In this document: positions 8,423-15,814 of the stretch, in pieces
Position numbering within the stretch: position 1 is the stretch's first letter
Layout of the letters: every line of letters begins with the position of its first letter
Assembly: GCF_017471675.1 (NCBI RefSeq)
Contig: NZ_JAFUSK010000019.1
Coordinates: forward strand, 1 to 44,725
Length of the DNA: 44,725 nucleotides
Direction: 5' to 3'
Source of the DNA: Pseudobutyrivibrio sp.
Lineage (GTDB): Bacteria; Bacillota; Clostridia; Lachnospirales; Lachnospiraceae
Notes under the pieces: generated by a model
Told to the model about the DNA's origin: nothing
What the model saw: the letters and a program-made list of their open reading frames with translations, nothing else
Database searches by the model: none
Position numbers and translations under genes: made by a program

Positions 8423-9787
8423 ATGGGATTTAGAATTGAGCATGATTCAATGGGAGAAATCAAAGTCGCAGATGAGCATTTGTGGGGAGCGCAGACACAG
8501 CGTTCCCTAGAAAATTTTGCCATAGGAACGGAAACTATTCCGACGGAAGTGATTAATGCTTTTGCAGCGCTAAAATCGGCAGCAGCGAAAGCTAACGAGA
8601 AACTGGGAAAGCTTGATGATGAGAGAGCCAGCGCAATAGCAAAAGCTTGTGAAGCTATTCTACAAGGCAAATACAATGATGAATTTCCGCTAAAGGTGTG
8701 GCAAACCGGCTCTGGCACACAGTCCAACATGAATGTGAATGAGGTGATTGCTCATATCGTAAAAGCCAATCAGCCTGAAATTACAATTCATCCTAACGAC
8801 CATGTGAACATGTCGCAGTCTTCTAATGATACATTTCCTACGGCTATGAATATGGCAGCGGTAATAATGATTCAAGAGAAGCTGATACCAGCGATAGATG
8901 AGTTAATCAAGACCATGAAGCGCCTTGAGGATGAGAACTATGATGTTATTAAAATCGGCCGCACCCATCTGCAGGATGCAGTGCCACTTAGATTCAGCCA
9001 GGAAATATCAGGCTGGCGTGGAATGCTAGAGGAATCAAGGACACAGATTATCGAAGCATCAAACCATCTACGCAAAATCGCCATAGGCGGAACAGCTGTA
9101 GGAACTGGACTTAACTGTCCAAAAGGATTTGATAAGATGTGCTGCGAAGAAATAACAAGGCTTACAAACCAAACCTTTGAGCCAAGCACTAACAAATTCC
9201 ACGCCCTCACATCAAAGGATGGATATGTGTACACCAGTGGTGCTCTGAAAGGGCTGGCTGCAAATCTTATGAAGATTGCAAACGATATTAGATGGCTTGC
9301 AAATGGTCCACGTTGTGGCTTAGGGGAAATCACTATTCCAGAAAATGAGCCGGGAAGTTCTATCATGCCAGGCAAGGTTAATCCTACGCAGTGCGAGGCT
9401 ATTACCATGATAGCAATTCAGATTATGGGAAATGACACCACAATAGGTATCGGCGCATCCCAGGGAAATTTTGAGCTGAATGTATTCATGCCAGTACTTG
9501 CCTACAACATGATTCAGTCAATCAGACTGCTTGCAGATGGCATCAATTCCTTCAACAAAAACTGTGTATCGGGCATTAAGGCAAAAAGGGAAAAGATGGA
9601 GAGCAACTTGAATAATTCACTCATGCTTGTCACTTGCCTGAGCCCAGTTATCGGTTATGAAAATGCAGCAGCATGTGCCCACAAGGCATACGTGGAGGGC
9701 AAGACATTAAAAGAGGCAGTTCTTGAGCTGGGATTTTTGTCTGAGAAGGAGTATGATGAGACAGTAAGACCAGAGAAGATGATTTAG
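8423..9787 (+). CDS. fumC: Class II fumarate hydratase
   Basis: A 454-residue cytosolic enzyme that interconverts fumarate and L-malate. The family signature GSSIMPGKVNP is at residues 311-321. Other conserved stretches are TGSGTQSNMNVNEV near residue 96, HVNMSQSSNDTFPTAM near residue 127, and KIGRTHLQDAVP near residue 175. The length matches iron-independent tetrameric fumarases of the aspartase/fumarase superfamily. The start follows AGGGGGAAC. Aspartase is the main alternative, but the overall match is to fumC. Malic enzyme lies 87 bp downstream, so the pair would convert fumarate to pyruvate. Confidence 0.94.
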   Translation: MGFRIEHDSMGEIKVADEHLWGAQTQRSLENFAIGTETIPTEVINAFAALKSAAAKANEKLGKLDDERASAIAKACEAILQGKYNDEFPLKVWQTGSGTQSNMNVNEVIAHIVKANQPEITIHPNDHVNMSQSSNDTFPTAMNMAAVIMIQEKLIPAIDELIKTMKRLEDENYDVIKIGRTHLQDAVPLRFSQEISGWRGMLEESRTQIIEASNHLRKIAIGGTAVGTGLNCPKGFDKMCCEEITRLTNQTFEPSTNKFHALTSKDGYVYTSGALKGLAANLMKIANDIRWLANGPRCGLGEITIPENEPGSSIMPGKVNPTQCEAITMIAIQIMGNDTTIGIGASQGNFELNVFMPVLAYNMIQSIRLLADGINSFNKNCVSGIKAKREKMESNLNNSLMLVTCLSPVIGYENAAACAHKAYVEGKTLKEAVLELGFLSEKEYDETVRPEKMI

Positions 9788-9790
9788 AAT

Positions 9791-9830
9791 GTTGGCGAGC
9801 AGATTTACGAAAGTAAATCTCGCAGTCAAC
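9791..9830 (+). other. Intercistronic stem-loop between fumC and malic enzyme
   Basis: AGATTTAC and GTAAATCT (9801-9808 and 9813-9820) form a perfect 8-bp stem closed by a GNRA-type GAAA loop. Outer GTTG/CAAC and GCG/CGC pairs extend it with small bulges. No T-tract follows, so it is more likely an mRNA processing or stability element than a terminator. Confidence 0.6.
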
Positions 9831-9874
9831 TAAAGAATAGTAAAGAATAATTAACATATATTAGGAGAATAATC

Positions 9875-11047
9875 ATGGCAGATGTATCAAAGGAATCAAT
9901 GAAACTTCATTATGATTTAAAGGGAAAGCTAGAGATTAAATCAAGAGCCAAGGTAGATAGCTCAGAAGCCTTAGCCCTTGCATATACACCAGGTGTTGCA
10001 GAGGCCTGCAAGGAGATTCAAAAGGACCCTGAAAAGGGCTGGGAGCTGACACGTCGCTGGAACACAGTAGCTGTTGTTACTGATGGAACAGCTATACTGG
10101 GACTTGGCGATATTGGCCCAGAGGCAGGAATGCCTGTAATGGAAGGCAAATGCGTCCTCTTCAAAGAGTTTGGAGATGTTGATGCAATCCCACTTTGCAT
10201 TCGTTCTAAAGATGTGGATACTATCGTAAATACGATATCACTTTTGGCAGGTTCTTTTGGTGGAATTAACTTAGAGGATATTGCAGCGCCACGTTGCTTT
10301 GAAATAGAAAAGAGGCTAAAGGAAAAGTGCGATATCCTTGTATTTCATGATGATCAGCATGGTACAGCTGTTGTAGTTGCGGCAGCCTTAATTAACGCAC
10401 TTAAGGTAACCGGCAAGAAGATGGGACAGGTTAAGATAGTCATCAACGGCGCAGGTGCAGCAGGCTGTGCCATCGGAAAGCTTCTTGTCACAATGGGCTT
10501 TGGAAATGTTGTGCTTTGCGACATCAATGGAATCATCTGTGAGGGTGATGAAGGATTGAACCCAGGACAGGAAGAAATGTCTCACATCACAAATAACAAT
10601 CGTGAGCACGGAAATTTAGCAGATGCTATGAAGGGCGCAGATGTATTTATTGGTGTATCCAGAGCTGGCCTTGTTTCTAAGGAAATGGTTGCCAGCATGA
10701 ATAACGGAATCGTTTTTGCTATGGCAAACCCAGTGCCTGAGATTATGCCAGAGGACAGCAAGGCTGCAGGTGCAGCAGTAGTAGGCTCAGGTCGTTCCGA
10801 TTTTCCAAATCAGATTAATAATGTGCTGGTATTCCCTGGAATCTTCCGCGGAGCATTAGATGTTAGAGCAACAGATATTAATGATGCCATGAAGGAGGCT
10901 GCGGCTTATGCTATTGCAGGTCTTGTTTCTGACGATGAGCTTAGCCCTGAGTACGTTATTCCAAAGGCGTTCGACCCTAGGGTAAAGGATGCGGTAGCAA
11001 ACGCTACAGCCGAAGCTGCAAGACGCACAGGAGTAGCAAGAATATAA
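9875..11047 (+). CDS. NAD(P)-dependent malic enzyme (oxaloacetate-decarboxylating)
   Basis: A 390-residue enzyme that converts malate to pyruvate and CO2 with reduction of NAD(P)+. The catalytic domain contains YTPGVAEACKEI near residue 37, TDGTAILGLGDIGPEAG near residue 70, and the metal-site FHDDQHGTA near residue 160. The Rossmann motif VINGAGAAGCAIG follows at about residue 189. The length fits the short bacterial form without a phosphotransacetylase domain. An AGGAGAA site precedes the ATG. It is the second gene after fumC. Its stop codon is one base from the stop of the convergent AraC gene, with no terminator between them. Confidence 0.94.
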   Translation: MADVSKESMKLHYDLKGKLEIKSRAKVDSSEALALAYTPGVAEACKEIQKDPEKGWELTRRWNTVAVVTDGTAILGLGDIGPEAGMPVMEGKCVLFKEFGDVDAIPLCIRSKDVDTIVNTISLLAGSFGGINLEDIAAPRCFEIEKRLKEKCDILVFHDDQHGTAVVVAAALINALKVTGKKMGQVKIVINGAGAAGCAIGKLLVTMGFGNVVLCDINGIICEGDEGLNPGQEEMSHITNNNREHGNLADAMKGADVFIGVSRAGLVSKEMVASMNNGIVFAMANPVPEIMPEDSKAAGAAVVGSGRSDFPNQINNVLVFPGIFRGALDVRATDINDAMKEAAAYAIAGLVSDDELSPEYVIPKAFDPRVKDAVANATAEAARRTGVARI

Positions 11048-11048
11048 A

Positions 11049-11894
11049 CTATCTGTACAGCTTTCGATAATCCCTTGGTGAATAACCTGTTATTTCATGG
11101 AAGGCCTTGTTGAAAGCTGTGGTTGATTGAAAGCCTGCAAGAAATGCGCAGTCAGTTATAGATATAGATTTGTCCATAAGAAGCTTTGCAGCAGCCTGCA
11201 CTCTGATGTTTGATAGATATGCAGGAAAGGACATATTCATGTATCTTTTAAAAAGCTTAGACAGATAAAAGGTGCTTAAGCCCACATGGTCAGCAACATC
11301 CTTTTGGCTGATATCATCGGCGGAATTTTCGATGATATAGGTGCAGGCAGCCTGAATATAGTTCCAGCCTGCGTCAGGGGCACTTTCATCATTTAAGTTG
11401 TAATTAATATTGGCAAGAACATGCTCGCTTATCTTAATAAGAATATTGTAGATACATAGCTTACATCTGGTTTCGGCAAGGGAATCAGAGGAGCTATGTA
11501 TTTTTTTAATTTCAAATATAGAATCTGAAATATAGCTGGTAAGCTCAGGATAATCCTTAGCAGAGATATGCTTGCAGTTGTGCAAAAACCTGGAAAGGGA
11601 TACCAAATCCAGATTGTTTTCTATAATAACAGCTGAAAACTGTATAAACATTGCCCCATTTTTGAGCATAGAAACAGTCTCATGGATTTGTTGAGGCCAT
11701 GCCAATAGCACATCTCCTTTTTCTAATTCAAAAACTTCATCGTTAATTTTGTAGACGCACCCATCCTTAAGAGCCACAGTAAACTCAGCAGCATTGTGCC
11801 AATGGGCATGATAAGTGCCTGGGGCAGTGACATCTGTAACATTAACAGAGGATACTGTATCAAATTTGATAAATTCTTTTCCAAAGCTTTCCAT
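11049..11894 (-). CDS. AraC family transcriptional regulator
   Basis: A 281-residue regulator with an N-terminal cupin domain (HAHWHNAAEFTVAL, then KGDVLLAWPQQIHE) and a C-terminal double helix-turn-helix (about residues 185-281, with VADHVGLSTFYLSKLFKRY and GFQSTTAFNKAFHEITGYSP). The ATG at 11894 is chosen; a TTG nine codons upstream is possible, and neither has a clear ribosome site. It is transcribed away from the MATE exporter gene with about 110 bp between them, so it probably controls that exporter. The ligand is unknown. Confidence 0.88.
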   Translation of the reverse strand: MESFGKEFIKFDTVSSVNVTDVTAPGTYHAHWHNAAEFTVALKDGCVYKINDEVFELEKGDVLLAWPQQIHETVSMLKNGAMFIQFSAVIIENNLDLVSLSRFLHNCKHISAKDYPELTSYISDSIFEIKKIHSSSDSLAETRCKLCIYNILIKISEHVLANINYNLNDESAPDAGWNYIQAACTYIIENSADDISQKDVADHVGLSTFYLSKLFKRYMNMSFPAYLSNIRVQAAAKLLMDKSISITDCAFLAGFQSTTAFNKAFHEITGYSPRDYRKLYR

Positions 11895-12004
11895 AGATTT
11901 ATGATAACAAAAAATGGGCAAAACACAACAAATATGAAATTCTATTTATAAAAAACAGGGCGTAAAATGACAATTGCTTAGAAATAAAAGTTAGAGGTGT
12001 GGAT

Positions 12005-13381
12005 ATGAGCGCAAAGACAAATGCAAAAAGTGGACAAAGAGATTTTACAAAGGGCAGTCCAGTGAAGCTGATATTGGCTTTCTACTGGCCACTACTGCTT
12101 ACAAGTATGCTGCAGCAGGTCTATAATTTCGTAGACACCTTAATAGTAGGTAAGGGCCTTGGTGATAATGCCCTTGCAGCAGTTGGTAATATGGGCTCAT
12201 TATTCTTTTTGATAGTAGGATTTTCATTTGGATTAGCTAATGGATTCGCCGTGCTTGTAGCCCAAAGCTACGGGGCAAAGAATATCGAGCAGCTTCGTCA
12301 TCGCCTTGCAGCTACAATAGTTTTAGGCTTTATCCTGGCACTTAGTCTGTCTGTTATCAGTGTAGTATTTCTGCCAACATTGCTTGAATTTATGCAGACA
12401 GACACACTTATCATGGGCGATAGTTTGACATACGGTTATATATTATTTGGTGGTTTATCAGTAGGTATCTGTTACAATATCGCGGGCTCAATCCTGAGAG
12501 CATTCGGAGATAGCCAGACACCACTCAGGGCAATCATCGTATCTTCAATTGTTAATTTGGCTTTGGATAGCCTATTTATCCTTGTACTTAAAACAGGTGT
12601 TGAGGGAGCAGCCATTGCAACACTCATTGCCCAGGTGATTTCGGTGTTAATTTGCATTAATCGTCTTAGGGCAATACCAGAAATCAAAATGCAAAGAGAG
12701 CATTTTAAAAATACAATGGGTGTATATTTAGAACTACTGAAGAATGGCCTTCCAATGGCATTTATGAATTCTATCACCGCAGTAGGATGCATGGTTGTTC
12801 AAGGCTTTGTTAATAGCTATGGTGTGGTTTACACAGCAGCTTATGCAGCATGTGGCAAATACAATAATCTGTTTATGAATCCAGCTGCCACAGCAGGAAG
12901 CGCAATGACATCCTACACCAGCCAAAACTACGGCGCAGGTGAATACGGAAGAATCAAGGAAGGCCTTAAGGTGTGCATGGGAATATCTGTTGTATCCTAT
13001 ATCCTTCTAGGCTCACTTATGGTGTTCTTTCCTGCACAGCTGGGCGGATTCCTGCTGTCAGGAAAGGACCAGATAGATTTGGTGTGCCAGTACCTACCTA
13101 GATGCGGCGTGATGATTATAGCTGTAGATGTACTTTTTGTAGTAAGAGCTACTGTACAAGGTATGGGAAAGCCTATGCTTCCAATGATTTCTGGTATTTT
13201 GGAAATGGTTTTACGAACCTTTACTGTATCGTTCTTCATAGGAAGGATTGGCTTCCCTGCCACAGCCTACGCTGAAATAAGCGCTTGGGTTGGAGCGTTG
13301 ATTGTAAATGTGGTAGCACTTTATTTAGCGTTATATCCTTTGTTATATGGGAAAAGGAAAATTGTGATTACTAGATGCTAG
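12005..13381 (+). CDS. MATE family efflux transporter
   Basis: A 458-residue protein with about twelve membrane helices. It begins with the usual MATE N-terminus (FTKGSPVKLILAFYWPLLLTS) followed by QQVYNFVDTLIVGKGLGDNALAAVG, quoted here in two parts, and carries a second pseudo-repeat from about residue 235. MATE proteins expel cationic drugs or metabolites using Na+ or H+. The ATG at 12005 sits seven bases after AGAGG, whereas the upstream GTG at 11999 is too close to it. The divergent AraC gene is a likely regulator. A long gene-free region with a repeat array follows. Confidence 0.92.
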   Translation: MSAKTNAKSGQRDFTKGSPVKLILAFYWPLLLTSMLQQVYNFVDTLIVGKGLGDNALAAVGNMGSLFFLIVGFSFGLANGFAVLVAQSYGAKNIEQLRHRLAATIVLGFILALSLSVISVVFLPTLLEFMQTDTLIMGDSLTYGYILFGGLSVGICYNIAGSILRAFGDSQTPLRAIIVSSIVNLALDSLFILVLKTGVEGAAIATLIAQVISVLICINRLRAIPEIKMQREHFKNTMGVYLELLKNGLPMAFMNSITAVGCMVVQGFVNSYGVVYTAAYAACGKYNNLFMNPAATAGSAMTSYTSQNYGAGEYGRIKEGLKVCMGISVVSYILLGSLMVFFPAQLGGFLLSGKDQIDLVCQYLPRCGVMIIAVDVLFVVRATVQGMGKPMLPMISGILEMVLRTFTVSFFIGRIGFPATAYAEISAWVGALIVNVVALYLALYPLLYGKRKIVITRC

Positions 13382-13468
13382 AGAATTGTTTTGCTCTGTA
13401 TGCACCAGAGAATTGTGGCGTTAAAACATCTGCAACTAGTAAGCTTGCAATAGTATCAGATGGAAAAT

Positions 13469-13763
13469 TACTTCCTAGGATAATTTATTAGAACTAGGTA
13501 GTAGTGTTTTTGAAAGAATTTACTATCTATGGGAGATTCCATGTTGTAGATAGTAGTGATTCCAGAGTAAACTACTACCTAGGGATTATTATCAGCTATA
13601 GATAGTAATGAGCCAGTATGAGATTACTATCTGTAGTTTATTTGATGCTGTAGATAGTAATTAGCCTAAAAAAGTATACTACCTAAGGCTTATTTTTGTT
13701 GTAAGATAGTAGTTAATTGATTTTTCACTACTACCTATGATGAAATTATAATTGTAGATAGTA
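13469..13763. repeat. Array of twelve 9-bp cores, alternating in orientation, exactly 26 bp apart
   Basis: The core TAGATAGTA, or its G variant TAGGTAGTA, lies on the + strand at 13495, 13547, 13599, 13651, 13703 and 13755. The reverse core TACTAYCTA starts at 13469, 13521, 13573, 13625, 13677 and 13729. Every step is exactly 26 bp, so cores are separated by 17-bp spacers that do not resemble each other. Four cores differ from the consensus at one position (13469, 13625 and 13703 at the ends or middle, plus the A/G variant). Each neighbouring pair is an inverted repeat and could form an RNA hairpin. TAG/CTA in every core gives many stop codons, so the DNA is non-coding. Confidence 0.85.
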
Positions 13764-13772
13764 AAGTATGAC

Positions 13773-13935
13773 TTCTTGTGGGCTACTTAAGGAAAAAGCC
13801 CACAAGAACTTGGCTTCGCCAAGCAATATTTTCTTTCAGAAAATATTGGTCTATGTCCGGTTCTTGTTTTTCTGATGAAAAACAAAAACCTATCCCAACT
13901 GCATTGTCAGTCTAAGTGATATTCACACTGAAATG
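13773..13935 (+). other. Five consecutive hairpins, candidate structured RNA or leader
   Basis: Hairpin 1 has a 12-bp perfect stem (13773-13784 with 13797-13808). Hairpin 2 is CTTGGC-TTC-GCCAAG (13809-13823). Hairpin 3 has a 10-bp stem (13824-13833 with 13839-13848). Hairpin 4 has a 9-bp stem (13864-13872 with 13877-13885). Hairpin 5 is bulged (13902-13935). CAAGAAC at 13803-13809 can instead pair with GTTCTTG at 13860-13866, enclosing hairpins 2 and 3 as a three-way junction and excluding hairpin 1. The block ends 27 bp before the next start codon. It could be a 5' leader, an independent small RNA or a palindromic mobile fragment. Confidence 0.6.
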
Positions 13936-13962
13936 GAATAGATTAGTTAGGCAGGAGGAGGA

Positions 13963-14856
13963 ATGAAAGCATACTATCATTTACCAGGCTTGTTTGAGTT
14001 TTACGAATTTTATAAGATGCTGTTACCGCTATTTAGGAATCATCGTGAGTATTTTTACGACTGGTGCGAGATTGGCTCCATCTACGGTGCACCGGCAGAT
14101 TGTCTGTGGGGCGGAGGCCGTGTAGGCTTTGGCGATGAGCAGGCTACTGATGTAATAAGGCTGATGAAGGAATATGATATTTCGGCCAGACTTACCTTTA
14201 GCAATTCATTAATCAGAGAAGAACATTTGACAGATAAAAAATGTAATCGATTGTGTGAGTTGTTTGAAAAGACAGGAGGGGGCAAAAATGGAGTGATAAT
14301 CCATTCTGATCTTCTCTTAGATTATATTAAGAAAAATTATCCCGAGTTCTATTTTGTATCTTCTACTACAAAGGTGCTTACAGATTTTGATGATTTAAAG
14401 GCAGAGCTTGATAGGGATGATTTTGAATATGTTGTACCGGATTTTCGACTGAACAAAAAGCTAGAGCAATTGAATGAACTGCCCCAGTCAAAAAAGGATA
14501 AGGTGGAATTCTTATGTAACGAGTGCTGCTCATTTGGTTGCACTGACAGAAAAGAATGCTATGAGAATGTTAGCAGAAAGAGCCTTGGAGAAGATTGTAA
14601 GGATCACATCTGCACATCCCCACAGGCATCTAGAGGCTATCGATTTTCAGATGCCATGAATAATCCAGGGTTTATCAGTGTGGATGACATACAAAACATC
14701 TATATGCCTGCAGGATTTTCTAATTTCAAAATAGAGGGCAGAAGCTTGGGAAGTGCAATAGTACTGGAATTTATCCTATATTATATGGTAAAGTCAGAGT
14801 ATCAGCTTAGAGTTAGAGAAGAAATCTACTTAGATAGTTCATTAGATTTATTCTAA
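13963..14856 (+). CDS. U32-peptidase-like protein
   Basis: A 297-residue protein that resembles the U32 'collagenase-like' family, a TIM-barrel group now linked mostly to tRNA and ubiquinone hydroxylation or to surface protein processing. The clearest hallmark is FKIEGRSLGSA near residue 255, the same as the LKIEGR of U32 proteins. A Cys cluster follows residue 183 (CNECCSFGCTDRKEC, then C and HIC), consistent with an Fe-S or metal site. The protein is shorter than YhbU/YegQ, and the usual C-terminal domain is missing. The ATG follows AGGAGGAGG very closely. It stands alone between the hairpin block and a terminator. Confidence 0.55.
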   Translation: MKAYYHLPGLFEFYEFYKMLLPLFRNHREYFYDWCEIGSIYGAPADCLWGGGRVGFGDEQATDVIRLMKEYDISARLTFSNSLIREEHLTDKKCNRLCELFEKTGGGKNGVIIHSDLLLDYIKKNYPEFYFVSSTTKVLTDFDDLKAELDRDDFEYVVPDFRLNKKLEQLNELPQSKKDKVEFLCNECCSFGCTDRKECYENVSRKSLGEDCKDHICTSPQASRGYRFSDAMNNPGFISVDDIQNIYMPAGFSNFKIEGRSLGSAIVLEFILYYMVKSEYQLRVREEIYLDSSLDLF

Positions 14857-14874
14857 TTATAATTCCAAGAGACT

Positions 14875-14910
14875 AAAGGCCTAGTGCGTTATTGCATTAG
14901 GTCTTTTTTA
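14875..14910 (+). terminator. Intrinsic terminator
   Basis: A stem of about 13 bp (14875-14887 with 14894-14906) around GTTATT is followed by a T-run. It ends the U32-like transcript. Confidence 0.88.
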
Positions 14911-14917
14911 GTACTTA

Positions 14918-14969
14918 TTGTTCACTTTGAGTTTGTTCACTTTGATTTATTAGTCTTTGATTTATTAGT
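14918..14969 (+). repeat. 15-bp period tandem direct repeats
   Basis: TTGTTCACTTTGA occurs at 14918 and 14933, and CTTTGATTTATTAGT occurs perfectly at 14940 and 14955. CTTTGA is therefore repeated three times at exactly 15-bp steps (14925, 14940, 14955). It lies upstream of the DUF2975 operon. It may be a simple slippage product or a set of regulator sites. Confidence 0.6.
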
Positions 14970-15012
14970 TTGCTTACCTCATAGAGTTGAGATTTTGAGA
15001 AACGAAAATAAA

Positions 15013-15029
15013 TTATCGTTTTACGATAA
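15013..15029. promoter_or_regulatory. Palindromic candidate operator TTATCG-TTTTA-CGATAA
   Basis: A perfect 6-bp dyad with a 5-bp centre lies inside a longer imperfect AT-rich dyad. It is 74 bp upstream of the first gene of an operon that encodes a small HTH protein of the YozG type. Autoregulation through this site is likely by position but unproven. Confidence 0.5.
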
Positions 15030-15102
15030 ATTATTGTTGTAAAACATAAATAAAAGTGTTATAACAATATCAGATATATAAAGAATGATTTTGGAGGCTG
15101 AA

Positions 15103-15579
15103 ATGAACAATAAATTAAATCTATTTGTAAATGGGATATTAGATATTTGTTTTTTAATAGGAGTTGCACTGGAATTGGCTACACCATTTGGTCTTAAATA
15201 TGCAGTTAATATTGTGATTAAGTTCTTAGGTGAGACCACGGAATATGCCAGAATATTGGATCATTATGCATACGCAGTTGTTTCAATAATGCTTGTGGGT
15301 GGTTCAGCACTTCTTATTTTGTATGAGCTTAGAAAAATGATGAAGACAGTTATAAATGATGACTGCTTTGTTCAAGCAAATGTTACAAGTCTTGTACGCA
15401 TGTCCATATATGCTTTTGTTATTACAGGGCTTAAGCTTTTAAGATGCTTTGTATATTTTACCCCAGCAGCATTGATAGTTGCAGGAGTATTCTTTTTCGC
15501 AGGGCTATTTAGTAAGGTGCTGTCATTAGTATTTGATAGAGCCGTTCAGTATAAATTGGAAAACGATTTAACCATATAG
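15103..15579 (+). CDS. DUF2975 membrane protein
   Basis: A 158-residue protein with about four membrane helices (near residues 8-30, 55-80, 100-125 and 130-150). Between helices 2 and 3 is the family-typical ELRKMMKTVINDDCFVQANVTSLVRM stretch, described here by its LRKM and F-x-x-x-N residues. The start at 15103 has GGAGG five bases upstream; the longer 15085 start does not. DUF2975 proteins almost always sit beside a YozG-like HTH gene, as here. The pair may be a membrane sensor with its regulator. Its biochemical role is unknown. Confidence 0.82.
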   Translation: MNNKLNLFVNGILDICFLIGVALELATPFGLKYAVNIVIKFLGETTEYARILDHYAYAVVSIMLVGGSALLILYELRKMMKTVINDDCFVQANVTSLVRMSIYAFVITGLKLLRCFVYFTPAALIVAGVFFFAGLFSKVLSLVFDRAVQYKLENDLTI

Positions 15580-15596
15580 AAAGCTCAGGTGAAAAT

Positions 15597-15812
15597 ATGA
15601 TTGTAATAAATTTGGATGTAATGATGGCAAAAAGAAAGGTGGGCTTGGCGGAGCTGGCAGGCAAGGTAGGAATCACAAATGCTAATCTTTCAATTCTAAA
15701 AAACAATAAGGCAAAGGCTGTAAGGCTTGAAACCTTAGATGCAATCTGCAAGGCACTTCAGTGTCAGCCAGGAGATATATTAGAATATGTAGATAATACG
15801 GAGGAAGAATAG
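15597..15812 (+). CDS. Small XRE/YozG-like helix-turn-helix regulator
   Basis: A 71-residue protein that is essentially one Cro/C1-type HTH. The recognition region reads LAELAGKVGITNANLSILKN, and the C-terminal LDAICKALQCQPGDILEY is the hallmark of this compact subfamily. An AGGTGA site precedes the ATG. It lies 17 bp after the DUF2975 gene and 2 bp before the DUF4173 gene, so all three are one operon. It probably controls its own operon through the palindrome at 15013. Confidence 0.87.
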   Translation: MIVINLDVMMAKRKVGLAELAGKVGITNANLSILKNNKAKAVRLETLDAICKALQCQPGDILEYVDNTEEE

Positions 15813-15814
15813 TT

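Noticed and set aside
8938-9408. Minus-strand frame of 156 codons inside fumC
   Set aside because: It is a shadow of the fumarase gene, which shows the full family signature in the plus strand.
13469-13763. CRISPR array
   Set aside because: The repeats are only 9 bp, alternate in orientation and have 17-bp spacers, and no cas gene is in the window.
13773-13935. IS200/IS605-type transposon end or attC site
   Set aside because: Hairpins occur, but there is no TnpA, TnpB or integrase nearby and no recognisable target motif.
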